A stretch of DNA of 51,093 bases from Clostridia bacterium (GCA_017455185.1 JAFTBN010000005.1:1-51093), one strand, 5' to 3'. Positions 42,218-50,926 are shown, counted from the first letter of the stretch. Notes: generated from the sequence alone by a model not told the origin. Program-made: numbers and translations.

Positions 42218-42985
42218 ATGAGAGTAATAGATTTGTATGAAGCGTTGGAGCAGTCCATTCCGCGTTCGCTGTCCTGTGAATGGGATCATGACGGGCTGAT
42301 GGTTTGTCCGGATCCGGACCTGGAGGTCAGACGGGCTTTGGTCTGCCTGGACCCGACCGACCGGATGATGGAGTATGCAATCCGGCACGACTGCCAGGTG
42401 ATTCTGTGCCACCATCCGCTGCTGTTTCACGGATTGCAGGCGCTGGATCCCAGAGACGGTCTTGCACAAAAATGCATGGACATGGTGCAAAACAGGGTAG
42501 CGGTCTTTTCGTTCCATACCCGGCTGGATGCGCTTCCCGGAGGGGTAAACGACTGTCTGGCCCAGACCATAGGGCTGCAGCGCGTGGAACCGTTTCTGAG
42601 CGAGGGACTTCCCATCGGCCGGATCGGCGAATGGACCCGGGGAGGGACACTTTCGGACTTTCTAGAACACGTCAAAACGGTTCTGCACGTGCCGGTCCTC
42701 CGGGTGGGGGATGCCGGAAAGGCACCTTACAGGGTGGCCATATTGGGCGGTTCCGGGAAAGACGACGTGGAGAACGCCAAAGCCGCCGGAGCGGATACGT
42801 TCTTGAGCGGCGAGCTCGGATATCACCAACTGACAGATGCCGCGTATACCGGAATGAATCTGATAGCGGCCGGGCATTTCTTTACCGAGGATCCGGTTTG
42901 CGCCGCGTTGGAGAGAATGCTGCGGGATTTGGATTCCTCCATGGATGTGGTGTATCAGAACAGCAACCGGGTCAATTGGATATAA
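42218..42985 (+). CDS. Nif3-like dinuclear-metal protein (YqfO family)
   Basis: The 255-residue product has the metal-ligand motifs of the family: WDHDGLMV, ILCHHPLLFHG, SFHTRLDALPGGVND and, near the end, LGYHQLTDA and GHFFTEDP, in the usual order. Nif3 proteins form hexamers with two metals per subunit; some are reported as GTP cyclohydrolase-like or nucleotide-related but the role is not settled. The gene lies between trmK and the defective phosphatase gene. Confidence 0.93.
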   Translation: MRVIDLYEALEQSIPRSLSCEWDHDGLMVCPDPDLEVRRALVCLDPTDRMMEYAIRHDCQVILCHHPLLFHGLQALDPRDGLAQKCMDMVQNRVAVFSFHTRLDALPGGVNDCLAQTIGLQRVEPFLSEGLPIGRIGEWTRGGTLSDFLEHVKTVLHVPVLRVGDAGKAPYRVAILGGSGKDDVENAKAAGADTFLSGELGYHQLTDAAYTGMNLIAAGHFFTEDPVCAALERMLRDLDSSMDVVYQNSNRVNWI

Positions 42986-43001
42986 AGGAAGGAACAGAGA
43001 C

Positions 43002-43697
43002 ATGACGTATGTGATTTCAGATATAAGAGGGTATTACAGGGCGTATCGTTCCATATTGGAGCAGATTGAACTGACGGATAAGGATTTGCTCTACGTGCTG
43101 GGGAACAGCATCGATTACGGTCTGGATTCGATTGAAGTGCTCAAGGATCTGAGTATGCGGACCAACGTTCTGCCCGTGCTGGGGGAGGCGGAATACCGCG
43201 CCTATAAAATCCTCTCCGGCATGAATCAGTATCTGGAGAGCGGAGAAAGACCCCCGCAGTCTTTTATGAAGGAGATGGCGCAATGGGTCAGTCTGGGCGG
43301 AGAAAAAACGCTGGAGGATTTCCGGAAGCAGGATTCGGATATGCAGGAAGGATTATTGGATTTCCTGGGAGAAATGCCCGTATACGAAGAGGTGGAGGTA
43401 AAAGGAAAGAAATATCTTCTCGTTCACGCCGGGATTGCGCATTTTTCCCCTGAAATGGATCTGGAAGCATGCGGAATTGAAGATTTTATCGGAGAACCGC
43501 TGGATTTTAACCGGACCTATTTTACCGACCGGATTGTTGTGGCAGGTCATACGCCGACGTCTGCCGTGCCCGGAGCGGTGCCCGGAAAAATCTATCGGAC
43601 TCCTCACACGATTGCCATGAACGCAGGAGTGGATGTGGGCGGAAAACTGGCATGCCTTTGCTTGGAGACAGGTGTAGAGTATTATGCGCACGGATGA
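43002..43697 (+). CDS. Metallophosphoesterase-family protein with lost metal-binding residues
   Basis: The 231-residue product follows the fold order of PrpE/bis(5'-nucleosyl)-tetraphosphatase-like phosphatases but with altered active-site blocks: D-x-H-G has become DIRG (Arg9), GD-x-x-DRG has become GNSIDYG (Asn35, Tyr39), and GNHE has become GEAE (Glu62, Ala63). Only HAGI and GHTP remain. The altered positions include metal ligands and the proton donor, so hydrolysis is unlikely and a binding or regulatory role is possible. The frame is intact, with AAGGAAGG before ATG 43002 and a 14-base overlap with rlmD, which argues against decay. Confidence 0.85.
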   Translation: MTYVISDIRGYYRAYRSILEQIELTDKDLLYVLGNSIDYGLDSIEVLKDLSMRTNVLPVLGEAEYRAYKILSGMNQYLESGERPPQSFMKEMAQWVSLGGEKTLEDFRKQDSDMQEGLLDFLGEMPVYEEVEVKGKKYLLVHAGIAHFSPEMDLEACGIEDFIGEPLDFNRTYFTDRIVVAGHTPTSAVPGAVPGKIYRTPHTIAMNAGVDVGGKLACLCLETGVEYYAHG

Positions 43698-45081
43698 AGG
43701 ATTGAGCAAAAACCAACAAATCGAAATCGAGATTGAGGGCACAAACAATCTGGGCTACGGCATTTCGCATGACGCAAACGGGAAAATCATATTCGCAAAT
43801 AACGGAGTAAAAGGGGACAGGCTGCTTGTGCAAATTATTAAAGTGGCCTCTTCTTATTATGTGGCCAAGACTTTGCGTGTTTTGTCGCCGTCTCCGTTTC
43901 GTCTTGAAACTCCGGCATGTCCGGTGCACGCCTCCTGCGGAGGCTGCGTCTATCAGCATGTCCTTTATTCGTATGAACTGTCCGCAAAACAGGAACGAAT
44001 CAGAAATGCCTTTCGGAAAGCCGGTTTGCCGGACGTGACGGTTGAAGAGGTCCTGTCTACAAACCAGACCTGTCATTACAGGAACAAGGCACAATATCCG
44101 GTTACGATGCAAAACGGAAAATTGCAGATCGGGTTCTATGCCGCAAAGACGCATCGGGTTGTTCCTTCTTTTTCCTGTTCTCTCCAACCGGATTTATTTG
44201 AGCGGATTGCACGCTCAGTGTGTGAATTCGGAGACCAAATGGGGTGGACCGCTTACGATGAAAGCACCTGCACGGGAGAGTTGAGACATCTTTATCTTCG
44301 CATGGGCATGAAGACCGGGCAGATTATGGTTTGTCTTGTGGTGAATGGAAAAGGTCTTAAGGGGGAGAATGAACTGTTTGGCCGGCTGAAAGAATCTTTT
44401 GACGGAATCCGGAGCCTTTGGATCAATCAGAATACAGACAGCACGAATGTGATATTGGGGAACAAGTATAGGCTTCTGGCCGGAGAAAAAACAATAGAGG
44501 ATATTTTGTGCGGTAAAACTATTCATTTGTCGCCTGAATCTTTTTATCAGGTCAATCATGACGGGGCGGAACGATTGTATCAATTGGCAGGACAAATTGC
44601 AGGTCTGTCAAAAGAAGATGTGCTTTTGGATCTGTATTGCGGCGTTGGAACGATAGGTCTGTCTCTGTCAGATCGGGTTCAACGCGTAATAGGAATCGAT
44701 ATCGTGCCGGGTGCGATAGAAAACGCGAAGCAGAATGCAAAAGACAATCACATACAAAATGTGTCTTTTTATTGTGGAGATGCTGTATCAGTCAGTCATT
44801 TGATTCAGGACATTGAGAAAAGCAACCGTGAAGTTATTCAGCCGACAGTCATAGTTCTTGATCCGCCCCGAAAAGGAGTAAGCCGGGACGTAATCGATTT
44901 CATTGAAGAAAAAGGCATTCCCAAAGTCGTATATGTATCCTGTGAGTGTGAAACGATGGCAAGGGACGTGGTTTTGTTTATGGAGCGCGGGTATAGGATT
45001 TCCAGTCCTGTATATGGATTTGATATGTTTCCTCGGACCGGACATGTTGAGACAGTTGTATTGATGTCAAGAAGCATATAG
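43684..45081 (+). CDS. rlmD: 23S rRNA (uracil-C5)-methyltransferase, RlmD/RlmCD type
   Basis: The 465-residue enzyme methylates C5 of a 23S rRNA uracil (U1939 for RlmD, also U747 for RlmCD in Gram-positives). It has a TRAM domain (IEIEGTNNLGYGISHDANGK), iron-sulphur Cys ligands (PVHASCGGCVYQH), the SAM site LLDLYCGVGTIGLSL, DPPRKG and the catalytic Cys in YVSCECETMARD. It starts inside the preceding gene. The second half is more A+T-rich than the upstream genes, marking the start of the compositional change that continues to the right. Confidence 0.93.
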   Translation: MRTDEGLSKNQQIEIEIEGTNNLGYGISHDANGKIIFANNGVKGDRLLVQIIKVASSYYVAKTLRVLSPSPFRLETPACPVHASCGGCVYQHVLYSYELSAKQERIRNAFRKAGLPDVTVEEVLSTNQTCHYRNKAQYPVTMQNGKLQIGFYAAKTHRVVPSFSCSLQPDLFERIARSVCEFGDQMGWTAYDESTCTGELRHLYLRMGMKTGQIMVCLVVNGKGLKGENELFGRLKESFDGIRSLWINQNTDSTNVILGNKYRLLAGEKTIEDILCGKTIHLSPESFYQVNHDGAERLYQLAGQIAGLSKEDVLLDLYCGVGTIGLSLSDRVQRVIGIDIVPGAIENAKQNAKDNHIQNVSFYCGDAVSVSHLIQDIEKSNREVIQPTVIVLDPPRKGVSRDVIDFIEEKGIPKVVYVSCECETMARDVVLFMERGYRISSPVYGFDMFPRTGHVETVVLMSRSI

Positions 45082-45266
45082 TATTATTTAATATAAGAAC
45101 ATAATATATTGTGGTTATAATTGTGAAACGATTGATAATAACCTAATAATCATTTATGAATAATTGCACAATAAATAGGCTAAAATTACTAAAAAGCATT
45201 CAGGTTACATTAGTTTTATCTAAATTAAGATACACATATGCTTTATGTATGTGATTTTACAGTAAA

Positions 45267-45303
45267 CAGCACAGCCATCCGAATATATCGGCAGGCTGTG
45301 CTG
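45267..45303. terminator. Hairpin between convergent rlmD and SWIM genes
   Basis: CAGCACAGCC (45267-45276) and GGCTGTGCTG (45294-45303) form a 10-bp stem followed by CATTTTAT in the plus direction. It can end both units, with a better T-run for plus. The preceding 180 bases after rlmD are A+T-rich without a recognised gene. Confidence 0.75.
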
Positions 45304-45307
45304 CATT

Positions 45308-46036
45308 TTATATAACACCAAAAATATCCGACAGGCTTGTATCTGAAAGGATACGCTTGCTTGGCTTGTTTACATTTGCTAACATCATTTCCGTTCTGTT
45401 GGCGATAACAACATCCACAAAACGATTCGTATCTATTCCCCGAAGCGTGAAAAACAACAGGGGATCTTCATCAAGCCTTGCTCCGACTCCGTACAGCACC
45501 GCCGCAACGTGCTTGCACATAAGCGCCCAGTCGGGACAGCTGCAATTAAAGGATATTTCCTTCGGGCTCGGAAAAAGACCGCCATGACCGATAAAAACCT
45601 CTTTCAGCTCCTCAGGAAAATCCCCGCTGACAAGTTTGCTCAGGTTATCTACCTTTTTGCCGCATTTGTCTGTTATGGTCTGTATCTGCTGCTCGGAAAG
45701 CGGACTGATACGAATTTCTACCTTATATGGTGTTTTTCTTGTTCCCTGAACACGAGCAAGTATTTTTCCCTTTGTTATTTCAAGATCAATAACGGCCCCT
45801 GTCTTGACATATCTTTTACCCCTCGGAAGTCTGTTGTCAAAATCCGCATATCTTTCAAGGTTGCTGCACCAAGCGTTTCCCCACCAGCTTTTGGTGATCT
45901 GACGTCCGGTGATAACAACAGGATGCAACTCCTTTCCTTTTTTTGCAGCTTTTTTGGTGGTCGCCTTTGCATTTTCTTTCAGTTCCCTGTCTGTGGGCTG
46001 AGGAAAGTTCATTTCATCCCAGTAACGCTTTACCAT
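45308..46036 (-). CDS. SWIM zinc-finger protein
   Basis: The 242-residue product has the SWIM metal motif Cys-x-Cys-x(n)-Cys-x-His (FNCSCPDWALMCKHVAAVLY). Before it lies a domain with RQITKSWWGNAWCSNLERYA and RGKRYVKTGAVIDLEI, typical of bacterial SWIM proteins linked to SNF2 helicases. SWIM domains bind DNA or protein. It starts 3 bases after the SNF2 gene's stop, with GGAGGTG for ribosome binding. It is the last gene of a three-gene operon. Confidence 0.9.
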   Translation of the reverse strand: MVKRYWDEMNFPQPTDRELKENAKATTKKAAKKGKELHPVVITGRQITKSWWGNAWCSNLERYADFDNRLPRGKRYVKTGAVIDLEITKGKILARVQGTRKTPYKVEIRISPLSEQQIQTITDKCGKKVDNLSKLVSGDFPEELKEVFIGHGGLFPSPKEISFNCSCPDWALMCKHVAAVLYGVGARLDEDPLLFFTLRGIDTNRFVDVVIANRTEMMLANVNKPSKRILSDTSLSDIFGVI

Positions 46037-46039
46037 AGC

Positions 46040-48628
46040 TTACACCTCCAGTCTGAGCATAGACAGAAGCTCGTCATTGCTCATTTCCGTTATCCAGTTT
46101 TCGCCGCCTGAGCCTATCACATTTTCCGCCAATTCCCTTTTGGAATTGATAAGAGCATCGATTTTTTCTTCAACCGTTCCCTGACAGATGAATTTATGCA
46201 CCATGACATTCTTGTCCTGACCTATACGGAAGGCTCTGTCTGTTGCCTGATTTTCAACAGAAGGATTCCACCAGCGGTCAAAGTGAATGACATGATTAGC
46301 TTTGGTAAGATTCAGACCTGTACCTCCTGCACGGACAGAAAGCACCATGTAGGGCATATACTCCTCACTCTGGAAACGGTTTACCAGTTCCGAGCGTTCG
46401 TTGACACTGACACCTCCGTGAATAACTCCTCCTTTGCAGTGAAATATCTGTTCAAGGAATTTATCAAGATGTTCTGTCATTTCTTTGAACTGGGTAAATA
46501 CCAGAACTCTTTCACGTTTTTCGTAAATGGTCTGACATATCTCTCTGAGCATTTCAAATTTACCGCTTTGCATCGGGTCAAATTCATCCTGACCGAGATA
46601 CTGATCTGGATGGTTGCATATTTGTTTGAGATGAAGCAGAAGGGAAAGTATCAGTCCCTTTCTTTGTATGCCTGTACTTTCAAGAAGAGCATCCTCGGTT
46701 TCTGCCAGAAGCTTTCTGTAAAGGACGGTCTGTTTCTTTGAAAGCTCTATGTAATCAGGCTGCTCCAGCTTTTCAGGCAGATCGGAAATAATCCTTTTAT
46801 CTGTTTTGACCCTGCGGAGCATAAAGGGTGCTATCATATTTTTGAGCTTTGCATAGCCCTCGGGATGATCCTGGAGGCTGCGGCAGAATTTGCGGAATTC
46901 ATCTGAACTACCGAGCAGTCCCTTGTTGAGAAAATCGAATATCGACCACAGATTGAACAGATCATTTTCGATAGGCGTACCTGTCAGGGCAATCTTCATT
47001 CTGCTTTTCAAGGTTTTCAGCTGTTTTGTCTGCTTTGTCAGGGGATTTTTTATTGCCTGAGCTTCATCAAGAATAATACAGTCCCACTCTCTTTCATAAA
47101 GGCTTTGAATGGTACAAGCCATACGGTATGTGGTAATTGTAAAAAATGCTGACGATTCTTTGAACTGTTCGGAAAGAGTATCAGCCTTTTTACCGTAAAG
47201 TATATCAACAGTCATTTCGGGCGTAAATTTTGCGCCCTCCTTTTTCCAGTTGCCGAGAAGCGATGCAGGTACTACAAGGAGTACCTTTGCATCAGGCTTT
47301 TCCTTTCGCAGACTTTCCAGAAAGGCAAGTATCTGCACGGTTTTTCCAAGTCCCATATCATCCGCAAGACAGGCTCCGAAACCGATCTTATTCATTTGCA
47401 GCAGCCAGCTTCTGCCGCTGCTCTGATAGGGGCGAAGTTCTCCGCAGAAGGATGAGGGGAGTGGTTCTTTTTTGATCTTATCAGGACTTCTCAGCGTTTT
47501 TAGAAATTCCTTCATCCATTTTCCGTTGGTTATGATAACGCCGTTATTTGCTTTATTATCCGAGGCTCTGGATATTTCTGCACGAAGGGCTTCAAGGAAG
47601 GTTATACTGTTCCTCTGTGTTTTCAGCTCTTTAAGCAGAGCTTTGAGTTGTGCGTGGTTTACCTCTATCCATCTGCCTTTAATAAAAGACAGACCTTCTG
47701 TCTGATTTAAAAGCTGCATTATTTCATCCTCGGTCAGTGGAACACCGCCAACCGTAAGGCTCGGCGTCATGCTCAGTACCGAATCAAGCCCCAGTAGCTT
47801 CGGCTTTTCATCACCCACTTTTATTGAAACAGCAATGCTGTTATACCGCTTTTTCCACCAGTTGGGTATACGGCATCGGATGCCAACTGACTCTAACTCG
47901 GGCATATCATTTAGCAGACTGTACGCTTCGTCGGAAGAAAGTCCGAGAGGATGAAAAAGCTCTCCGCTTTCCATAAAACTTCCGATCAGCTCCGATACTT
48001 CGGCTGCCTTGTTAAGGCAGGAAAGCAGATCGAGTATTTTTCTCTTATCTCCGTTATATTCCGTCAAGGCATATTGCAGCGGAACATGGCGTACTCCACC
48101 GTTTTCAGTTTTGGTTGCATAAGTCGCAAGAAAAGCAAACGGGTAATCTCCCTGAGTGTTTTCTACCAAATGAAAGAAGATTCTTTCCGGAACATGGAGT
48201 TTTTCATTCTGTTCAGCAAAATAAAGTGACACCTTTCCGGGATATTCCTTTATCTCTTTTCTGAAAACCTCAAGGAAGCGGCTGTATTGACGCTTTATCC
48301 AGATCTTTGTCACATATTCCGCACCAAGTACAAAGGGGACACCCTCCAGCAGCATTTCGATAGTTTCGTTATCGGGAATAAGTTCCGTTTTTTCACGGCT
48401 GAGCTCAATACCGGAAACAGCGGCAAGATCCTCAGTAAAAGTTTCTGCCAAACGAAATATATAACTACCCGCCGCATCAAGATAATCTGGACGTGCCGAA
48501 AAAACAAGACGGTAAAAGGTCTGATAGGGTGCGGTTGAGAACTCATCTGCTATATCGCTGTGATTATTCTGAACTGCATTATCTATACGAAAAGAATCCT
48601 TTGTAATAATAAAACTGATCTTATCCAT
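46040..48628 (-). CDS. SNF2-family helicase or ATPase
   Basis: The 862-residue protein has a bacterial SNF2-associated N-terminal region (1-400) and then the two RecA-like halves: Walker A ADDMGLGKTVQILAFL, Walker B box IILDEAQAIKN, the LTGTPIENDL motif III and, in the C-terminal half, VLVFTQFKEMTEHLD and the motif VI segment ATDRAFRIGQ. SNF2 enzymes move along double-stranded DNA. ATG 48628 follows the stop of the 121-residue gene by 1 base. A frame extending to 48655 is ignored. It pairs with the SWIM gene downstream. Confidence 0.92.
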   Translation of the reverse strand: MDKISFIITKDSFRIDNAVQNNHSDIADEFSTAPYQTFYRLVFSARPDYLDAAGSYIFRLAETFTEDLAAVSGIELSREKTELIPDNETIEMLLEGVPFVLGAEYVTKIWIKRQYSRFLEVFRKEIKEYPGKVSLYFAEQNEKLHVPERIFFHLVENTQGDYPFAFLATYATKTENGGVRHVPLQYALTEYNGDKRKILDLLSCLNKAAEVSELIGSFMESGELFHPLGLSSDEAYSLLNDMPELESVGIRCRIPNWWKKRYNSIAVSIKVGDEKPKLLGLDSVLSMTPSLTVGGVPLTEDEIMQLLNQTEGLSFIKGRWIEVNHAQLKALLKELKTQRNSITFLEALRAEISRASDNKANNGVIITNGKWMKEFLKTLRSPDKIKKEPLPSSFCGELRPYQSSGRSWLLQMNKIGFGACLADDMGLGKTVQILAFLESLRKEKPDAKVLLVVPASLLGNWKKEGAKFTPEMTVDILYGKKADTLSEQFKESSAFFTITTYRMACTIQSLYEREWDCIILDEAQAIKNPLTKQTKQLKTLKSRMKIALTGTPIENDLFNLWSIFDFLNKGLLGSSDEFRKFCRSLQDHPEGYAKLKNMIAPFMLRRVKTDKRIISDLPEKLEQPDYIELSKKQTVLYRKLLAETEDALLESTGIQRKGLILSLLLHLKQICNHPDQYLGQDEFDPMQSGKFEMLREICQTIYEKRERVLVFTQFKEMTEHLDKFLEQIFHCKGGVIHGGVSVNERSELVNRFQSEEYMPYMVLSVRAGGTGLNLTKANHVIHFDRWWNPSVENQATDRAFRIGQDKNVMVHKFICQGTVEEKIDALINSKRELAENVIGSGGENWITEMSNDELLSMLRLEV

Positions 48629-48629
48629 A

Positions 48630-48995
48630 TTATTCTTCACTTTCTTTTTTATCAACGAAAAACTCCGGATGGTTCTTTATGATGAAAACAAGATGTTCTT
48701 TGAATTCCTCGCTGAAATCATCAAGGTCGTCCATTGCTATTACTCTATAAATCAAAAGGCCCAAAATATTATTTATCATATCTGATCGGGAGTTTCTCGT
48801 TATTAATACTCCCGGAGATTTTTTGTCCTTTTTTATCCTGTCGTGCAGCTTCCAGAAACGCTCAGATCCAATTTCATCAGCACGAAGAATTTCCATATAT
48901 TCTTTGCAAAGCCTCTCCATATATGCTTCCTGCCAGTTGGCTATTTTGTTTCTGTATAGTTTCCAGTCTTTCTCTGAAAAGTTGTAGGAATTCAA
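48630..48995 (-). CDS. Unknown 121-residue protein, first gene of the SNF2-SWIM operon
   Basis: The product is charged and helical, starting MNSYNFSEKDWKLYRNKIAN and containing RFWKLHDRIKKDKKSPGVLI and MDDLDDFSEEFKEHL. I do not recognise a named domain. The TTG start at 48995 has AGGAGGAAA 6-8 bases upstream, a very good ribosome site. Its stop lies 1 base before the SNF2 start codon, so translation is coupled. It is probably a partner of the helicase. Confidence 0.8.
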   Translation of the reverse strand: MNSYNFSEKDWKLYRNKIANWQEAYMERLCKEYMEILRADEIGSERFWKLHDRIKKDKKSPGVLITRNSRSDMINNILGLLIYRVIAMDDLDDFSEEFKEHLVFIIKNHPEFFVDKKESEE

Positions 48996-49054
48996 TTGTT
49001 TTTCCTCCTGAATTATAATTATTGTTATGTTACTTCCAAGCGGATTATATTTTT

Positions 49055-49083
49055 ATTCTATCATAGGGTAGGTTTTATTTCAA
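49055..49083 (-). promoter_or_regulatory. Promoter of the SNF2-SWIM operon
   Basis: On the minus strand TTGAAA (49083-49078), 17-base spacer, TAGAAT (49060-49055), about 60 bases before the TTG start codon. Confidence 0.7.
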
Positions 49084-49110
49084 TTATAATTCAACTATTC
49101 AGATAATCTT

Positions 49111-49416
49111 CTATACAAAAAAAGCCTCAATGCAAAAGTTTGGGGGGATGAGAGGATAGAACCATGAGCTTTGATTCCATCGTAATGGTTTAAAAGTATT
49201 GGCAAACCACTTGAAATGTGGATTCTCAGTTCCATTGCAGACATCCATGATATAGTCCATTTTGTCAGCCATTTCTGCATCCGAACTTGCGTTAAATGCA
49301 TCGTGAAACAACTCTTTTACTATGTCAATTGCACAAAACAACTTGTTTTCTGCAAGCAGTCGATTATAGCGATGCTCGTTTTCTCTTAATTGCCGCCGTT
49401 CGGGCACACCAAACAA
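49111..49416 (-). pseudogene. ISL3-like transposase remnant
   Basis: On the minus strand the frame reads RYNRLLAENKLFCAIDIVKE, then SDAEMADKMDYIMDVCNGTE and HFKWFANTF, which fits the C-terminal third of ISL3-family transposases. The expected continuation NHYDGI appears in another frame (ILLNHYDGIKAHG), so there is a frameshift near 49195. Upstream and downstream parts are missing. No function is expected. Confidence 0.75.
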
Positions 49417-49467
49417 TGGAACCGCACATTGTGTAATGAATCAGTTTTCCCCCAAACTTTTGCATTG
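49128..49467. mobile_element. Internally deleted insertion sequence with perfect terminal inverted repeats
   Basis: CAATGCAAAAGTTTGGGGG (49128-49146) recurs as a perfect 19-bp inverted copy at 49449-49467. Between them lies only about 300 bases, containing the end of a broken ISL3-like transposase. This is a MITE-like or truncated IS. No obvious target duplication is seen at the outer ends (left flank AAAGCCT, right flank AACCCAA). Confidence 0.85.
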
Positions 49468-49495
49468 AACCCAAAAAAATAAACCTGTATTATTC

Positions 49496-49528
49496 ATAGC
49501 GCAAGGTTAAACAGCGCTATTGTTTTAT
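49496..49528 (+). terminator. Terminator-like hairpin in the mobile-element debris
   Basis: ATAGCGC (49496-49502) and GCGCTAT (49514-49520) form a 7-bp stem followed by TGTTTTAT. A second stem TATCAC/GTGATA lies at 49550-49575 and is followed by CTTTT. No gene is attached; both may be insertion-sequence end structures. Confidence 0.45.
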
Positions 49529-49615
49529 ATTTTAAAGGGGTTTCGAAATTATCACTTTTCACTTGATTAGTGATACTTTTCTACCCGTTTTTACAACAAA
49601 ATAGGGCCTTCTCGT

Positions 49616-49690
49616 GGTATAATGTAATTAACCAAAAAACACAATAACCACAAGGAGAAGTCCCTATGTCTATTGTAACCGAAGCCACGT
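49616..49690 (+). mobile_element. Orphan insertion-sequence leader with start of a lost transposase
   Basis: GGTATAATGTAATTAACC (49616-49633) is followed by AAGGAGAAGTCCCT and ATG 49666 (MSIVTEATLK...), which loses coding sense within about 10 codons. The same leader type, 20 of 23 bases identical, stands before the IS256-type transposase at 50976-50998. So this is the first part of an element whose body is gone. The frame shifts directly into the broken gene downstream. Confidence 0.65.
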
Positions 49691-49694
49691 TAAA

Positions 49695-50304
49695 ATGCAA
49701 CTCAAAATTGAACCTAAAATTAATTGGCAAGTTGAAATTGGATCAAGAAAGAGGAGTGAAATACCTGAAATACCAGAGGATGCAATAAGAGAAATAATTG
49801 TTAATGCTTTTGCACATGCTAATTATGAGATTGTTCCAGAAATTGTAATAGGGATTCATCCAAATAAAATTGAAGTATATAATCCGGGGACATTTCCAGA
49901 TGAATAATAATCTTTCGTCTTTTAAGCGTAATAGACTGATATTAGACATTTTGTTTAGAAGTAAAGATGTTGAAAAATCAGGAACTGGCTTTCAAAGAGT
50001 TAATGAATTATGTATCAAGCAAAATGTTTCATGGAACTTTAGAAAGGTAGCATACGGATTCTTTTTCGAATTTATCAGGACAAATGTCCATTTAAATGTC
50101 CAGACAAATGTCCATTTAAACAAACAAGAACAAACAATTTTTAATTTAATATATGCAAACGAGCATATTACAAAAGAAGAATTGGCAATAAGAATTAATA
50201 AATCAGAGAAAACAGTCCAAAGGATAATTTCAAAGTTAATCTCTAATAATATGATAGAAAGAATAGGATCTAATAAAGATGGTTATTGGAAAGTAAAAGA
50301 ATGA
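49695..50304 (+). pseudogene. Truncated, frameshifted RecG/AlbA_2-type ATP-binding regulator
   Basis: Two overlapping frames form one damaged gene. The first (49695-49907) reads PEDAIREIIVNAFAHANYE and IEVYNPGTFPDE, typical of the HATPase_c_4 part of AlbA_2 (Schlafen-like)/RecG-like proteins. The second frame (from about 49905) continues NRLILDILFRSKDVEKSGTG and a winged-helix end ITKEELAIRINKSEKTVQRI. The start of the family, including the AlbA_2 DNA-binding domain, has been replaced by the insertion-sequence leader. A small in-frame repeat (TNVHLN twice) lies at 50089-50121. It is unlikely to be functional. Confidence 0.75.
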
Positions 50305-50419
50305 AATAAATCCGGGTGCCTTGACTCAACTGGTCAACGGCATATTCCTGACGCCGAGGGTCGTGTTGATGTCTCGAGGCGGGTCGTGACTACAGATTAC
50401 ATAATGAAAAGGAGCTTGA
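50305..50419 (+). other. Short G+C-rich fragment, possible coding relic
   Basis: Between two A+T-rich genes, about 80 bases (50312-50390) are G+C-rich and keep an open frame reading INPGALTQLVNGIFLTPRVV to a TGA. It looks like the tail of a gene from another source, but I do not recognise it. The ribosome site of the 168-residue gene (AAAAGGAG) follows at 50407-50414. Confidence 0.35.
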
Positions 50420-50926
50420 ATGACAAACAGTATAATTGAGATAATTCCTTCAAAGAGATTGAAAGAGTATTTGCTAGATCACCCGATCCAACTGTCCGTT
50501 TTACAACAGGCTACGATCGTTTCGGAATATGCTGCGAAAAGACATAAGATAAAGCTGTTGAAACAACTTGTAGAAATTGCCAAGGCTGATTCTGAAAAAA
50601 AGCTTTTGAACACTGCAATAGCAGAAATCAAAAAAACGGGATATACGGGGGAAGCATCTAACAGAATATATGCTTCATTGTTTCCACATGAGGGAATTCC
50701 TCTTTACCCCTTTCTTGAGGTTTGTAATCTCCCTGTTTTGTTTCATCAGGGCGACCTGATTGGATATAGAAACCGTCATTACTATGTAGCGGGATGTCCC
50801 GTGATAAAGGAGAACAGTGATTTTACGGATGAATGCTATTATTGCTACGATTTGTCTGTAAAAATCGAGTCCGAAGAAGATTTGTTTGCTGCTCATAAGC
50901 ATATCCACGTTTGTGAAGCGGGATAG
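50420..50926 (+). CDS. Unknown 168-residue protein
   Basis: The product starts MTNSIIEIIPSKRLKEYLLD; residues 1-75 look helical and polar, and the second half contains LYPFLEVCNLPVLFHQGDLI and a Cys-rich ECYYCYD end. I do not recognise a family. AAAAGGAGCTTGA before the ATG is a strong ribosome site, which suggests real translation. It stands alone among mobile-element debris, just before an IS256-type element, and could be cargo or a small defence or regulatory gene. The stop is TAG at 50924. Confidence 0.7.
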   Translation: MTNSIIEIIPSKRLKEYLLDHPIQLSVLQQATIVSEYAAKRHKIKLLKQLVEIAKADSEKKLLNTAIAEIKKTGYTGEASNRIYASLFPHEGIPLYPFLEVCNLPVLFHQGDLIGYRNRHYYVAGCPVIKENSDFTDECYYCYDLSVKIESEEDLFAAHKHIHVCEAG

